58,960 bases of DNA from Gnetum montanum (GCA_015680685.1 MNCI01005578.1:444586-503545), one strand, 5' to 3'; counted from the first letter of the stretch, positions 9,533-20,903 are shown. Notes: generated from the letters alone by a model not told the origin. Numbers and translations: made by a program.

Positions 9533-10671
9533 GTTTAGATGTAGAATGGTTTCAGATACAAATGATTTATCATATTAGCGAGCTTGTTCCCTTCTGTGTC
9601 AGCTAACTTGAATGCACCGTTATCGAATACTTTGATGACCACATAAGGCCCTTCCCAGTTGGCTAAGAATTTGTCCGGGTGTTCCTGAACAGCTTTGAGT
9701 ACGAGATTGCCTTCGTGGATTGGGCGTCTATTGATGTCATGCTGATGTCGCTGTCGTTGTTGCTTTTGGTACCATTCGATCTGATCAAGTGCGCGTATGC
9801 GTTCCTATTCCGCCAAGTCGAGGTCAATGATACGGAGATCATTATTTTACCCATTGTCGAGGAGTCCAGAGAGTGTGATCCTTAATGATGGTACCTGTAA
9901 TTCTAAAGGTAAAACAGCTTCTGAACTGTAAATGAGACTGTATGGAGTTTTACCTGTTGACGTCCGATGAGTAGTGCGGTAAGCCCATAATGCATATAGT
10001 AATTGCTCGTGCCACTTCCTTTTACTTTGGGTTAGCATTTTCTTAAGTATCGTTATGATCGTCTTATTAGTTGCTTTTATTTTCCCATTGCTTTGAGGAT
10101 AGTAAGGAGAGGAAAATGAGTGTCTGATCCCCAGACTGTCGCAAAAGGTTTTTGTTTCGGCACTACTAAATTACAGCCCGTTATCAGTGATAATTGTTAA
10201 AGGGGTGCCAAAGCGGGTTACAATGTTTTCTAGGATAAAGTTGCACATGTTTTTAAAAGTTATTTTTCGAAGGGAAGTTGCTTCTACCCACTTCGTGAAA
10301 TATTCAGTAGCGGTTATGATGAAACTGTGCCCTGCAGAAGATGAGGGTGTTATCGGGCTGATAAGGTCCAATCCCCACTTCTGAAAAGGCCATGTTATTT
10401 GTGCTGTGTGCAACTCGTTTGGCGGTACATGTATTAAGTTACTATGTTTTTGACAAATGTTACATGTTTTGACTTTGGAGGAGCAGTCGTATTCCATGTG
10501 TGGCCAATAATAGCCTAAGCGTCTTATTTTCGTGGCCATGGCTTTTGGAGCTATGTGTCCTCCACATAGTCCCTCATGTACCTTATCAACTATGGTTTGG
10601 GCGTCGGTATTACTCACGCATGTTAGTAATATACCTTCGTAAGATCGATGACACAATGTATCTCCTACCAA
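9533..10671 (-). pseudogene. Integrase of element C
   Basis: The zinc-binding HHCC domain is visible (HEGLCGGHIAPKAMA, then CNICQKH), near 10580-10450. The core follows with WGLDLISP and ITDNGL carrying the first two catalytic Asp residues. The third catalytic residue, normally Glu in NGQAEATNK, reads Lys here (SNGKIKATNK, near 10070). The C-terminal part reads WEGPYVVIKVFDNGAFKLAD and ends at a stop near 9533. One stop follows ITDNGL and another lies near 9815. The enzyme would join cDNA to host DNA, but this copy should be inactive. Confidence 0.8.
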
Positions 10672-10879
10672 GGTGTACTATCTAGAATGTTTTCGTACGG
10701 CGTCCTTTTGCGCATTTGTTAGGTGTCGTGGGGATTCGCCGCATAGAAGGTACTCTTTTATGTTATCATACCATTCTATCGCGTGTGTTGTACTAACAGA
10801 TGTGATCGGCAATGTGTCGGAGGTTATTGGTTCATCGCAGTTGATTACGGAGCTTGGCAAGGCATAAAACATGTCGGGC

Positions 10880-11331
10880 GATATATTCAACGCTAATGTG
10901 GCTAACGCATCTGCGATGGTGTTATCGTTTCAAGAGACGTGTTGCACATCAATGTTTTCGAATCGTTTCATTAAATGTTTCGCCAAGTCACAGTATGGTT
11001 GTAAATGTTGAGCTTTACATACGTAAATGTCTGTAACTTGGTTTACGACCAATTGTGAATCTCCTCTGACTATGAGCCGTGTGATATCTGAAGCCAGTGC
11101 TGTTGCAAGACCTCTAAGGAGACCTTCATGCTCTGCTATGTTGTTAGTACAATGAAAATTGAAGTGATAGGCAAAGGGTCGGATCTCCCCAGAGGGATAA
11201 GTGATTATAGCGGCTGCACTTCCTCCTCGAGAGGTGGATGCTCCATCGAAGTTTAAGATGGCGTCATAACCTTGGGGCACTATGTCTATGGCACTTATGT
11301 TTTCGTCTGGGAATTCCAGCTCTATAGTCAC
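10880..11331 (-). CDS. Archaeal-type RNase H domain of element C
   Basis: A frame of 133 codons holds NFDGASTSRGGSAA, an AEHEGLLRGL helix and IVRGDSQLVVNQV, the three acidic motifs of the second (archaeal-type) RNase H typical of Tat-lineage elements. The reading continues past one stop near 10930 into DNTIADALATLAL. It precedes the integrase, as in known Tat/Ogre pol polyproteins. Its presence is the strongest lineage marker in C. Confidence 0.8.
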
Positions 11332-11658
11332 TTAATCCCGTGTTGGTAATGTAGCCATCTGGTCTACTATGGCTTGACCTTTTACCGATGATTGCGCTAC
11401 GTAGTACAGGTCGAATTCAGCTATCATGGCTTTCCATTGGGCTATTCGACTCGTTTCGTATATGTTTCCTGTTATAGCTCTCAGTACATTGTCCTTGCAG
11501 ATTATGTAAACTTGGTTACAGAAGAGGTAATGTCGCCATTTTCTTAGAGAAAAGACCAAAGCTAAGCATGACCTCTCCACGTCGTTGTACTTCTTTTCAT
11601 GGGCAACTAAGGCATGGCTCAANCTTTTGGGGCGGGTAAACCGTAGGCAGTCGGGCAA
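11332..11658 (-). pseudogene. Retroviral-type RNase H domain of element C
   Basis: The frame holds KKYNDVERSCLALVFSLRKW and YLFCNQVYIICKDNVLR, followed by QWKAMIAEFDLYYVAQSSVKGQ split by normal spacing, as in Tat pol. The sequence contains one undetermined base at 11623. It is joined on the amino side to RT and on the carboxyl side to the second RNase H, each across a stop. Confidence 0.75.
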
Positions 11659-12975
11659 GTGCTATTTTGATATCTTCGAAGGCTTCCTGGCACTACGGAG
11701 TCCATTCAAAATGGACATTTTTACACAACAGGTGGTTCATAGGTTTTAGTTTGTCTGTTAATTTTTCTACGAAACGCCTGATGAACTACAATCTACCTTG
11801 TAGACCTCGAAGTTCGGTAAGGTTACTGGGTGGTTTTAGGTTGGTAATGGCCTTGACCTTATTGGGGTCTACTCGTATCCCTACTTCTGAAGCTATGAAC
11901 CCAAGCATTTTGCCTATTTTGACACTGAAGACGCATTTTTTCGGGTTAAGTCTTAGTTCATATTTTAAACAACGTTTTAAGACTAAGTCGAGGTCTTGTA
12001 CGTGTTGTTCGATCATTTTTGACTTAACCACGATGTCATCTACATAATCGTTGAGCGATCATAGCATGTAATCACTAAAGATAAACGTCATGGCTCATTG
12101 ATATGTGGCCCCTACGTTCTTGAGACCAAAGGGCATCATTGTGTAACAAAAAGTTCCCCATGGGGACATGAAGGTGGTTCGAAGTTGATGTTCAGGGTTG
12201 ATGCGTATCTGGTTGTATCCAGAAAAACCATCCATAAAAGATAGTACGGCATGTCTAGTGGTCGAGTCAACGAGTTGATCGATGCTGGGTAAGGGAAAGT
12301 CGTCTTTTATGGTTGCTACATTTAGATCTCGGAAGTCGATGCATAAGCGAATGCTTCCGTTTTTCTTCGGGACGATAACCATGTTTGACACCCACTCGAC
12401 GTAATCAACAACCCTAATGAAACTAGCTTGGTAAAGCTTGGTGATCTCATTGCAGACTACCAATGCCACCTCGGGTCTAACCTTTCGTGCTTTCTGTTTT
12501 ATGGGTCTCAGTTTGGGGTCCAAAATAATGTTGTGTTGGACAATTCTACGATCTAGCTCGGGCATGTCCGTATAAGACCAAGCGAATACTTTCATGTTTT
12601 CCCTAAGTACGTTTTGTATGTCTTGTGCCAAGTGTGGTTGTAGTAGTGTACTCAATTTTAATATTTTGATTTCCCCATCGGGCATGGTAATGGGTGTTGC
12701 AGCTAATGGATCTTCAGTGATGTTTTCGGCCTCTATGTCAAGAAATTTCATCATGCCTCCGTAGTCGTCTATTGTTTGCTGTGTTGAGGCTATGACCGCG
12801 TCGTCCATTAGTGGACTTGAGTTGATGAAGTTTATGTCAAAGTCCCGTGTAATGGTGCCGTATGGTCCGTCGATGGTTAACGGTGCGGTTAAGTGTTGGC
12901 AGTCCATTGAGCTTATCCCTACCAATAAACCGAGAGTTGCATGAGCACAGGGATTGTTCCGTGTCTTTTGACGAT
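11659..12975 (-). pseudogene. Reverse transcriptase of element C
   Basis: The main frame (12925-12095) opens with a protease-RT linker and reaches FAWSYTDMPELD, WVSNMVIVPKKNGSIRLCID and MPFGLKNVGATYQ. The catalytic block YVDDIVVKS lies at 12022-12048, after two small breaks. The thumb continues in 12031-11786 (LGFIASEVGIRVDPNKVKAI). Stops occur at about 12095, 11786 and 11660. The frame can be traced back to about 12975 before an upstream stop. RT copies genomic RNA into cDNA; this copy is broken. Confidence 0.85.
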
Positions 12976-13026
12976 TTTAGACTATGCGTACGTGTATAAC
13001 GGTGGATTATCATCACACCTGGACGT

Positions 13027-13225
13027 ATGGCAGTTTTATGCCTTACCAAGCAGTGAGTAGTAGTTTAAGGCCATACCGAGCCAATGGGCGGCAGTTTGAT
13101 GCCTTACCGGGCAATGGGCGGATGGGGAAATGGCAGTTTAAGGCCATACCGGGTCATGGTTGGTAGTTTAAGGCCGTACTGGGCCGATGTTGGCAGTTTA
13201 AGGCCGTACCAGGCCGAGGGCTGTT
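13027..13225 (+). repeat. Degenerate AGTTTAAGGCC repeat block 2 (before RT)
   Basis: Six to seven units of about 25-40 bp have the core GCAGTTTAAGGCCRTACCGGGC. They lie between the RT start and the promoter of the antisense gene. The core is similar to blocks 1 and 3. Confidence 0.75.
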
Positions 13226-13369
13226 TAAACCAGCGTAAATATGTGAAATGGGGTCCATAGAGGAACCAGGATGTAATAATCTCTGTTTTTAATTAATTTT
13301 CATCATTTTTGGGGAAATTTTGGCAAATAGAGAGGTAATAAAGGGTAAAATGGCAAAAATGGAGCGATG

Positions 13370-13421
13370 GCGGCGTAAGCGGCGGCGGCGTCAGCGTCAG
13401 CGTCATCGGGCGCTATATAAA
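13370..13421 (+). promoter_or_regulatory. Core promoter of the antisense gene in element C
   Basis: TATATAAA at 13414-13421 is preceded by a GC-rich run with repeated GGCGTCAGCGTCAGCGTC and is followed about 225 bases later by the start codon (13648). The leader between carries repeated AGCGTAAAC and AGCGTAGACGCC motifs. This promoter points opposite to the retrotransposon's own transcript. Confidence 0.65.
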
Positions 13422-13647
13422 GGGAAGGGGGGGTCCATTTGTTCTGTGTTTTGAAAGCGACAGCGTAAAGCGTAACCCAAGCGAGCATAAGCGTAAGCGT
13501 AAACCTACCTCAGCGTAGACGCCAAGAGACCCTAGCGTAGACGCCGAAGACTGAATCCAGCATAGACGCCGAGACTTAACCCAGCGTAGACGCCAGTGTA
13601 GACAGTTGCTCAGCGTGAACGTAGATCGTCAGTGTAGATCTTCCGTG

Positions 13648-16600
13648 ATGGGCAAGGGCAAGGAAGTGGAAGGCCAGGGGAGGAAGGGTCCTGACCTAAC
13701 CTTCGTCGAAGAGACAGAGGCCATATTGCAGGGTTTGCCTAGGCCAAAGATTCCAGTGTGGCCTACGACGTCCCACAAGTAAGCTTTGCTCACTGCTTCT
13801 ATTTTGTTTCTGCTTTCTAGCGTAGACGATCTCGGCGTATACGTCGAATGCAGGGATTTTTCATCATGAGGGTTTTCAGCGTGGACACCCGCATAACTGC
13901 GCAGCGTAGATGGTGTTCAGTCCCGATGTAAACATTTTTTTCATGTTGTTTTAGCGTAAAAGTTTGTCAGTGTGTTTGTCATTGGCGAAAGTTCTGTTGT
14001 TTTTTTTGTTGACAGCGTATACGCTGAGGGTTTACTCAGCGTATACGCTGTGCGCGTTCAGCTCTTTTTGTAATCTTTCTGGCAAAAACTATTTACGCCG
14101 AATCGTGAAATTGAGCGTATACGCCGAGGGTTTGCTCAACGTGTACGCTACGTGCGAACGGGTTGGGGCATCAGCGTAAAACAGATCACCGTCAGCGTAG
14201 ACGCTGAGTTGGTTAGCGTGTACGCTGAGCTAAATTTCATTCTTTACGCTAAGTATTAGTCGGCGTATACGTTCTGCAGACAGCGTATACGCTGGATTGA
14301 ATGCGTTTTTTTGCGCTAAGTGTAGATCATTGTATACGCTCTGTATATATCGTATACGCTAATTCTGAATTGCTCTAAGTGCTTTGTTTAGCGTAAACTG
14401 TATGCGGCGTATACGCTGAGCGCGAATCATGGAAGTAAATCGTGGACGTATACGCTGTGTACATCGTATACGTTGGTCGTAAGTTGTGTTTCTCACGCTG
14501 TAGAGTTGGTGTATACGCTCTGTGTACAGCATACACGCTGGGCGTAAACAGTTAAATGTTTGATTTTTATGCCAATTTATGATGCGAACTTTCGTTTTGT
14601 GGCATTGCGATTGGTTGCAGGGATAGCAAACGGTTTCTTATTGTGGTTGAACTCGTCGGGGTTCTGACATGGGCTGGCCCCGTTGAGGATGGTGATCTAC
14701 CCCCGAATCTATTCGTGGATGGCAAGGGGGTCTGGTTCAAAGAAGGTGCTAGCGAATTCCTGGCTTTCTTGTTAACCAATTTTGAAGTGGCTATGTGGTC
14801 ATATTTTGATGAAGTGACCGCACGGAGTGTGGTTGATGCAATGCTGCCGGGGGCTGCCGAAGGTGTCGTGGTCTTCATGGAAGACATTGACAAGGGGCCG
14901 TTTGTTGATGAGGATGGCACTACCCACAGGCCCAAGTCAACCCACCCGTTAACGCGTGTGTGGGCATTGCTACCACCAGGGTTGGATTACATCAACAATA
15001 CATTGTTTATAGCTGCCCGTGCACACACCTTGTTCCAGAACCCTCCCGGCATGGTGTACAGGGTAACCAGGTGAGACCATTTGACTTTATTGCTTCCTCG
15101 ATTGTCGTTTGATGTTAGTTCTTTGTTTTAACATGCATTTATTTGCAGGCCAAAGACCAACCCAGATGGGACTCTGATTGAGGATGACGGGATAGCCCTC
15201 GCTCGCATCGCTTTGGAGGCCTTTATGATGGGCCCCACTCTTCGCGGGGTCGTACTAGCTCAGACGAAGGGTTCAATGGTCCGTTTCCATAACCAGTTTT
15301 CTAGGGCTTTTGCGATGTGTAAGGCTCATGGGTGGCTTCATGAAGACTGGACAGATCAGGGGCCAGTCTTTCCTCATAGCTTTGGTAGCACTTCCAGATC
15401 TGCCACTAACGGTGAGTAATAGCACGTATTAAATGCGTTAGTGGATTTGTTCAACTGTTTTGGGGTCAGGAGGTTGATGTGGTCATTTTAACTTGCTTTA
15501 ACAGTTGATGTACCTTCCGGTGGGGATGCCGTGACAACAGGCCGAACTGAGACAACTTTGTCAATGAAGTTCGGGGAGGTAGCAAAAGCGTAGAAGTGGC
15601 TGCGTAAGCATGCTCCACCTTCCCTCACCCATTGCTTAGATGATGCGGGCCTCCTAGAACTTTTTATGACGCCAAGCCCTAATGTCTCGATTGGGGAAAT
15701 GATAGGGATCGTGGACTCTTTCAATGAGTCTGTCTCTCAGTACAGTAGCTGGATTAAGGGTGTCAAGGTGGTGTTTCATCTGTCACCCGTATTCTTCTCT
15801 AACTTATTTGGCATGCCGGCAGATGGCCTACCCATAGTGTTGGACAGGTCTCACAAAGAGCTCCAAACGATCCGTGAACTGGAGTCTTGGCTTGGCGTGA
15901 CAAAAAGCACCAAGGGGTTCCCAATGAAGGGGAAGGCAAAGGTTGTTCAGGTGAACGAACTGTATCCCCTATTTCGGGCACGGGTGTTTCCCAAAACCCT
16001 TTCTTAGGTGCAGAGTTTTGGGGTTGAGGCTGTGCGCATCATGCGAAGTATCTTAGAAACCGGCATGCGGTATAACTGGGCTTAGTTTTTGTTGGCTGGC
16101 ATGCATAAGGAGATAGTGCGGTTGCACTCAAACATCGAAGCACAATCGCACTTTACTTTTGCCTTCTTTGCTGACTATCTTCGTCGTTTTGCCAAGTTTC
16201 TTATGGTGCGTGCGGACAACAAGTTTGTCCTACGGGATCGGGGTCAACTATCCCGCCCGTGGGTCAAACACTTGTACGCGACTACCAAGTCGCAGAATGC
16301 CCCGGAAGGTATCGATGAGTCCATGTCTGTCACTACAGGAGGATCATCTGGCGGTTCCATCCATACGTGGGATAGTCTGGGGGTGGAGCCAACTAATGTA
16401 CCTTTAACCGTCAAACGGGCAGAGCGGGTTATTAAAGAGACCATTGGGAAAGGCAAGTCGAAGTTGAAAAGACCCGAACACATCATGGAGGAAGTTGCCG
16501 AGATAAACCAGCCATGCGTGAAGCGATTACGCTTCAGGATACCTGGTAAGCAAAGCGCGTCTGCTTGTTCTTGTATCGCTTTCATTTATTTATAACCCTT

Positions 16601-18213
16601 ACCGCAATTGCTTACGTGTCGTTATTGTTTTTGATTTGATGAAGTGAGGAAGGAAGCCTTAGAGACCATCAGAGAGGAGGAGGATACGCGTACCAAGAAG
16701 AACAATGAGGAGGAAAGTCCAGAGAAGAGCCAAGGTGGGGGAACAGAGCTATTAACAGAGAGGACTACTGACCCCGAACCTTTAGATGACCCAGATGCTA
16801 TCAACCAAATGTTTAGTAGCTTCCTCAAGGGTGACTTGGATTTGGGCGATCCCCCAGAAGGTGACAAGGATCAAGGTACGTCTTCGCTTTTAGTTGGTTT
16901 TTATTATATTAATTGTGGCTCCTACTCTTTTTTTATTTTCGTGTTTTTGGCTTAGATGAAGGCAGTGGTACCAGGACAGTACGATTGGACATTCCCATGA
17001 AGACGGTTCCCCTTGAGGGGACCGCTGAGGTTAGTTCTTCCCGTACCCGTCAACCACTTATTTGGTCAGAGATGCCAAGTAAGTCAGATTTTGTGGATGG
17101 GATCACGGAAGAAGTCATTGAACATCTCCAAGAAGTCCATCCTGATATAGGTATGAACCATTTACAGATTAGGAGCTTCGTGTCTTATGCGTACCGTTTT
17201 AATGTTCATGTTTTCTGTGTGAATAGGTGCTAAACTAAGATGGGATCCCTTTGAGGGCATCAGTATAGAAAGCCTAACTACACTCTCCCCAGAAGTGGAA
17301 CAGGTGCCAAGGTCTGTTTATGACGGAGTTGCAGAAAGCCTTGCGCATAATGCCAAGTCGTTGTGGACTTGTAGGCGTTCTGTTGAACAGTTGTAGCTAC
17401 AAGTACAGGCGAAGGAAAAGGAAGTCTCTGCCATAACAGAGGAGTGTGACAATTTAAAGGCTCGATACGAATTCGCCGCTGCTAGACTAAGTGGAGATCA
17501 TTCTTGGCGAACCTCGGAGATTACGTACACCAGGTATTGGAATCTTCTGAACCGTCATGCGTCAATGACTCGGAGAATGGTGGAATGCAAAGCTCAAATT
17601 GATCTCCTGAACCTTAAGTTTCAAGATTGGAAGGCTTTCGCTTCCAAGGTTTGCAAGTGGGGTCAGGATGAAAAGAACCATAAACATCAGTACAAGAAGT
17701 CGCTGAAAGAGGTATCTATTGAAAAGCGGCAACTGGAGATGTTTGTGGAGGGTTTGGATTTGCGTTCCACCTTCAATACTTTTGCCCAAAACACAATTGT
17801 GGAAATGGAATCGCCTAAGAGGGTCATCACAACTGCTTCTGGGGAGGTGTCGGTAGGTGAATTTCCTCTGAAACATCCTACCTGGTCAGCGGTCGACAAA
17901 GGCAAGGCTTTGGCAAACGTTGAGTTAGGCCTGGACGGAACAGATTGGGCCAGCGTTCCAGAGGAAGAAATCCTTCATCGGCTGGAGTTTGGCTTAGGGG
18001 GATCCCCTATGGTAAACATTTTGTCTTTATGAAGTTAATTCATTAGATAATGTTTAAAGTGTTTAACATCTGCTTATTTTTGTGTTGGTTGTTTATTTTT
18101 GGTGTTTTCAGCATGAAGGTGGCGATGATACTCACGAGGCTGGCCCCAGTGGAGCAGGGGCCCCTGACACTAGTGGTTCTAAAGGAGATGATCCTCCTGT
18201 CACAGACACTTAG
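13648..18213 (+). pseudogene. Eight-exon antisense gene in element C: FCP1-like domain, transposon-protein-like domain and coiled coil
   Basis: Exons read from the sequence are 13648-13778, 14621-15070, 15149-15411, 15505-16545, 16645-16875, 16956-17150, 17227-18011 and 18112-18213. Every intron has GT-AG ends and keeps the frame, giving about 1065 codons. Residues about 45-193 resemble an FCP1/NIF-type HAD phosphatase, but the DxD motif reads ELVG (near 54) and the later Asp pair reads Ala-Ala (175-176), so it should be catalytically dead. Residues about 350-520 resemble the domain of accessory ORFs in plant Ty3/gypsy elements. A Glu/Lys-rich coiled coil follows (about 830-930). Four in-frame TAG codons (15591, 16005, 16083, 17394) break it. 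It has its own TATA box. Cellular role unknown; a partner of LTR palindromes is only a hypothesis. Confidence 0.75.
13779..14620 (+). promoter_or_regulatory. Intron 1 of the antisense gene, filled with AGCGTATACGCT palindromes
   Basis: The 842-bp intron starts GTAAGC and ends TTGCAG. It contains at least a dozen copies of AGCGTATACGCT and variants (for example near 14014, 14039, 14114, 14283, 14407 and 14447). These are the same palindromes that fill the LTR U3. Placed just inside the transcript, it could act as an enhancer or as a binding platform for the gene's own product. That function is inference; the motif content is seen directly. Confidence 0.7.
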
Positions 18214-18458
18214 TGTTTTTTGTAGTTTTTGTTTTGTTTTGTATTTTTGTTGATTCAAAGTTATATAGGCATTGTAACTGGGAAAGTATTGAGAAAACAA
18301 ACGGGCGCTATTTGTACAACATTGCATAAATATATCTTTTCTTTTGACTTTCAATTGTTTGCATACACGACACAACATTCAAATGTTTTTGGGTTTGCTT
18401 TTCTGTTTTAAGGGTGACGCACAATATGTAAAAAAAAAAAAGAAAACGAGGCATGCAC

Positions 18459-18800
18459 TAGTTTAAGGCCATTTCGGACCCCATTGTGAACGAGTAATAT
18501 TTTAGCGTAAGTGGATGTTTCGTAGTGGACCGACCATTTCTGATCATGGCTAGTTTTACGTCATTGCAGACACAATAGTTTAACATCTTTTCAGACAAGA
18601 AGTGTTGTTTCAATTTTGTTTTCTTTTGTTGTTTATTATGATTTTTGGCGTTTTTGAGTTTTACCGTAGTTTAGTGTCGTTTCAGACGTGTTATAGTTTC
18701 ATGTCATCTCAGACGAAAGATAGTTTAGCATCATCTCGAACGAGGGGTAGTTTAACGTCGTTTCGGACCATTCGTAGTTTAACGTCACTCCAGACGTGGT
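18459..18800 (+). repeat. Degenerate AGTTTAACGTC repeat block 3 (after antisense gene)
   Basis: Ten or so units have the core TAGTTTAACGTCNTTTCRGACG, some in tight 25-30-bp spacing (18690-18800) and others further apart. They fill the gap between the stop of the antisense gene and the end of the protease frame. Confidence 0.7.
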
Positions 18801-18806
18801 AACGTT

Positions 18807-20420
18807 TCATTTTAGTTGTTTCTTGATTTTCTCCATTTTTTCATCAGGGAGTGTATTGACCGATATGATTTTGTATTCTCCGTCTCCTTCACTGATCATG
18901 TTGAATGGCAATTCAGTCCAGGAGACATCCGTTAGAATGTTTTCGGTATCGATACCTTTAGGTGTTTCGATGTCGATCGTTGTTTCTATGTTGGTTTTTT
19001 CATGAGGTGACGCGTGTACAGTGTTAAACGCAGGTATTTCAGCTTGAGGGTCTTGTCCCGTATTCGAAGGTTCGCTACCCTCCAGTTGTGTTTTGTTTGA
19101 GTCCTTTTGGCCAGGCTTGTCGAGTTCAACCCCAGAGCCTCGGTCCTCGTCTGTGTGCGATGAAATGACGGGAGAGGCTGCTTCCCCATGTATGACGATT
19201 TCACCACCCTCATAGGGTAGGTGAATCTCCTGATGTATAGGGGAGGACACAGCTCTCAGTTGGGCTAGCCAGGGCCTTCCCGATATTAGGTTGAATCCTG
19301 GCATTTCATCGACGACAAGGAAGTCAGCGAATGTGGGGAACTGGTCTCCCGCTACAAAGTCTAGGGTTATTGTGCCCTTGACTAGTACGCGTGACCCGTT
19401 GAAGGACTTTAAGCATGTGGTTGTCATAGGTTTGATTAGGTCGGTGAGCCCCAGTTGTTCAATGATAGGCTATGGTACAACGTTGGTAGCTGCCCCATCA
19501 TCTACGTGGACCCTATGTATCTTGAACTGGTTTACATGTATGGTTATGAACATAGGGATTGTTGTGGTCTCGCCTATCTTCTTGTCGACTTTGATGCTAT
19601 CATCGTGGAAGCTCAAGGGCTTAGGACTGACCCCGTGAGATGGGTACATTACCGCGTGGATGGCGGGTTCGTTGGGGGGCAAGTCCTCACTAACCGGGAT
19701 CGATGTGAGCATGTGCACCAGAGCTTCCCGATGAGTCTGGGATGTTAAGACCAAGTCATACAAGCTTAACGAGGTGTTTTTCTGTTTTAAGGCTTGAGTA
19801 ACTTGTGTCAGGGCCGTTGCAAAATCTCTACTGTCAGGGACGTTTTTATTAGCAGTGACTGGGTCCATTGGACCCAATAGTTTTATTTCGCGTTTTGGTG
19901 GTTTGTCGTTATTGTTAGGACCTGCCGTTTTATACGGTTCTTGTGTTTCGGATGACTCACCGTTGCTGTCCATGTTCGGTCGACTGTTGGATGATGACAT
20001 GGGCATAGAGTTAAGTGGAGTTGGTTTGGGTGGGCCCATGGCTAGCCGTTGGCGCTCCTTCTCCATGCGCTCACATGTAAGTCTGTCTACTAGGCATTCT
20101 CGTGTGTTACGGGGAGGCGGAGTTGGCCTCATAGCCTGGGATTGCCCTGGGACCTTTACAACGTATGGAGCTGGACGGGATTGCAGGTGGACGGTCGGAT
20201 ATGACTGGGCAGGAGTCTGTCCAGGTATCCTGATGACGTACGGGGTTGGTCTTGGCGGAGGTTGGACCTCTGTCGTGGCAACGGTGGGTGGCACTCGAAC
20301 TACGAAAGGGGTAGGCCGAGCATAAAGGGTTGGTGTATCTGTGGGATTGACTGGAGGGACGCGCACCACGTATGGTTTTTGGCACGTCATGATGTTGGGG
20401 GCGGATATAGTCGGGGGCAC
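18807..20420 (-). pseudogene. Protease region of element C
   Basis: Two minus-strand frames (20420-19470 and 19427-18807) are separated by a stop and a short gap. The first is a proline-rich linker with repeated PYVVRVP-type units (six or so, 20400-20100). It ends at the aspartic protease active site, which reads VDDGAATNVVP in place of the usual Asp-Ser/Thr-Gly. The second carries FNLISGRPWLAQL, the conserved ILGRPW-like segment of plant Ty3/gypsy proteases. It ends with a linker that resembles the start of the RT frame. Confidence 0.75.
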
Positions 20421-20519
20421 TCGGACTACGTATGGCAGCTGCGGGGCGTGGGATGGTTGAGATGCGGGTGCGGACTCAGTGGGAGGGATCTGAACTACGA
20501 ATGGCTTGCCAAGTGTTTC

Positions 20520-20903
20520 CTATTTATTTTCGGGGTAGATGGTGTTGATGCGGGATGTCTCGGAACCATCGTCACAATAGATTGCGTCAATTACGTACGC
20601 TACCTGTTTAGTGTTTAGGGGGTCTTTGTACATCCCCATAGTTTGGTTTTGCAGCTGGACGGGGTTAGCCCCGTCGAAAGTGATTTTGCCATCATCAATC
20701 ATCCGCTGGATGTCCTGCTTCAGGGTGAAGCAATAATCTGTTCTGTGCCCGTTGCGTTGATGGTAGTCGCAAAAGCGATCCACCCTGAACCCTTTGGGCA
20801 CGGGTGGCTCATCCGACGTTGCTAGGCTTGGGTTCTGTATGAGTTGGCAGAATCGTTCGTGCCTTTGGATGGCCGTAAGGGATAATTGCTTATGTTGCAT
20901 CAA
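20520..20903 (-). CDS. C-terminal zinc-motif part of element C gag
   Basis: The frame of 127 codons holds CDYHQRNGHRTDYC followed by TLKQDIQRMIDDGKI. This C/H-rich motif plus helix is typical of Tat/Ogre gag. It lies between the capsid frame and the protease, separated from the former by stops and frameshifts (20904-21121). Confidence 0.75.
   Translation of the reverse strand: MMQHKQLSLTAIQRHERFCQLIQNPSLATSDEPPVPKGFRVDRFCDYHQRNGHRTDYCFTLKQDIQRMIDDGKITFDGANPVQLQNQTMGMYKDPLNTKQVAYVIDAIYCDDGSETSRINTIYPENK

Noticed and set aside
14567-14935. Minus-strand ORF overlapping exon 2
   Set aside because: Shadow of the plus-strand exon; the spliced plus-strand frame explains the region better.
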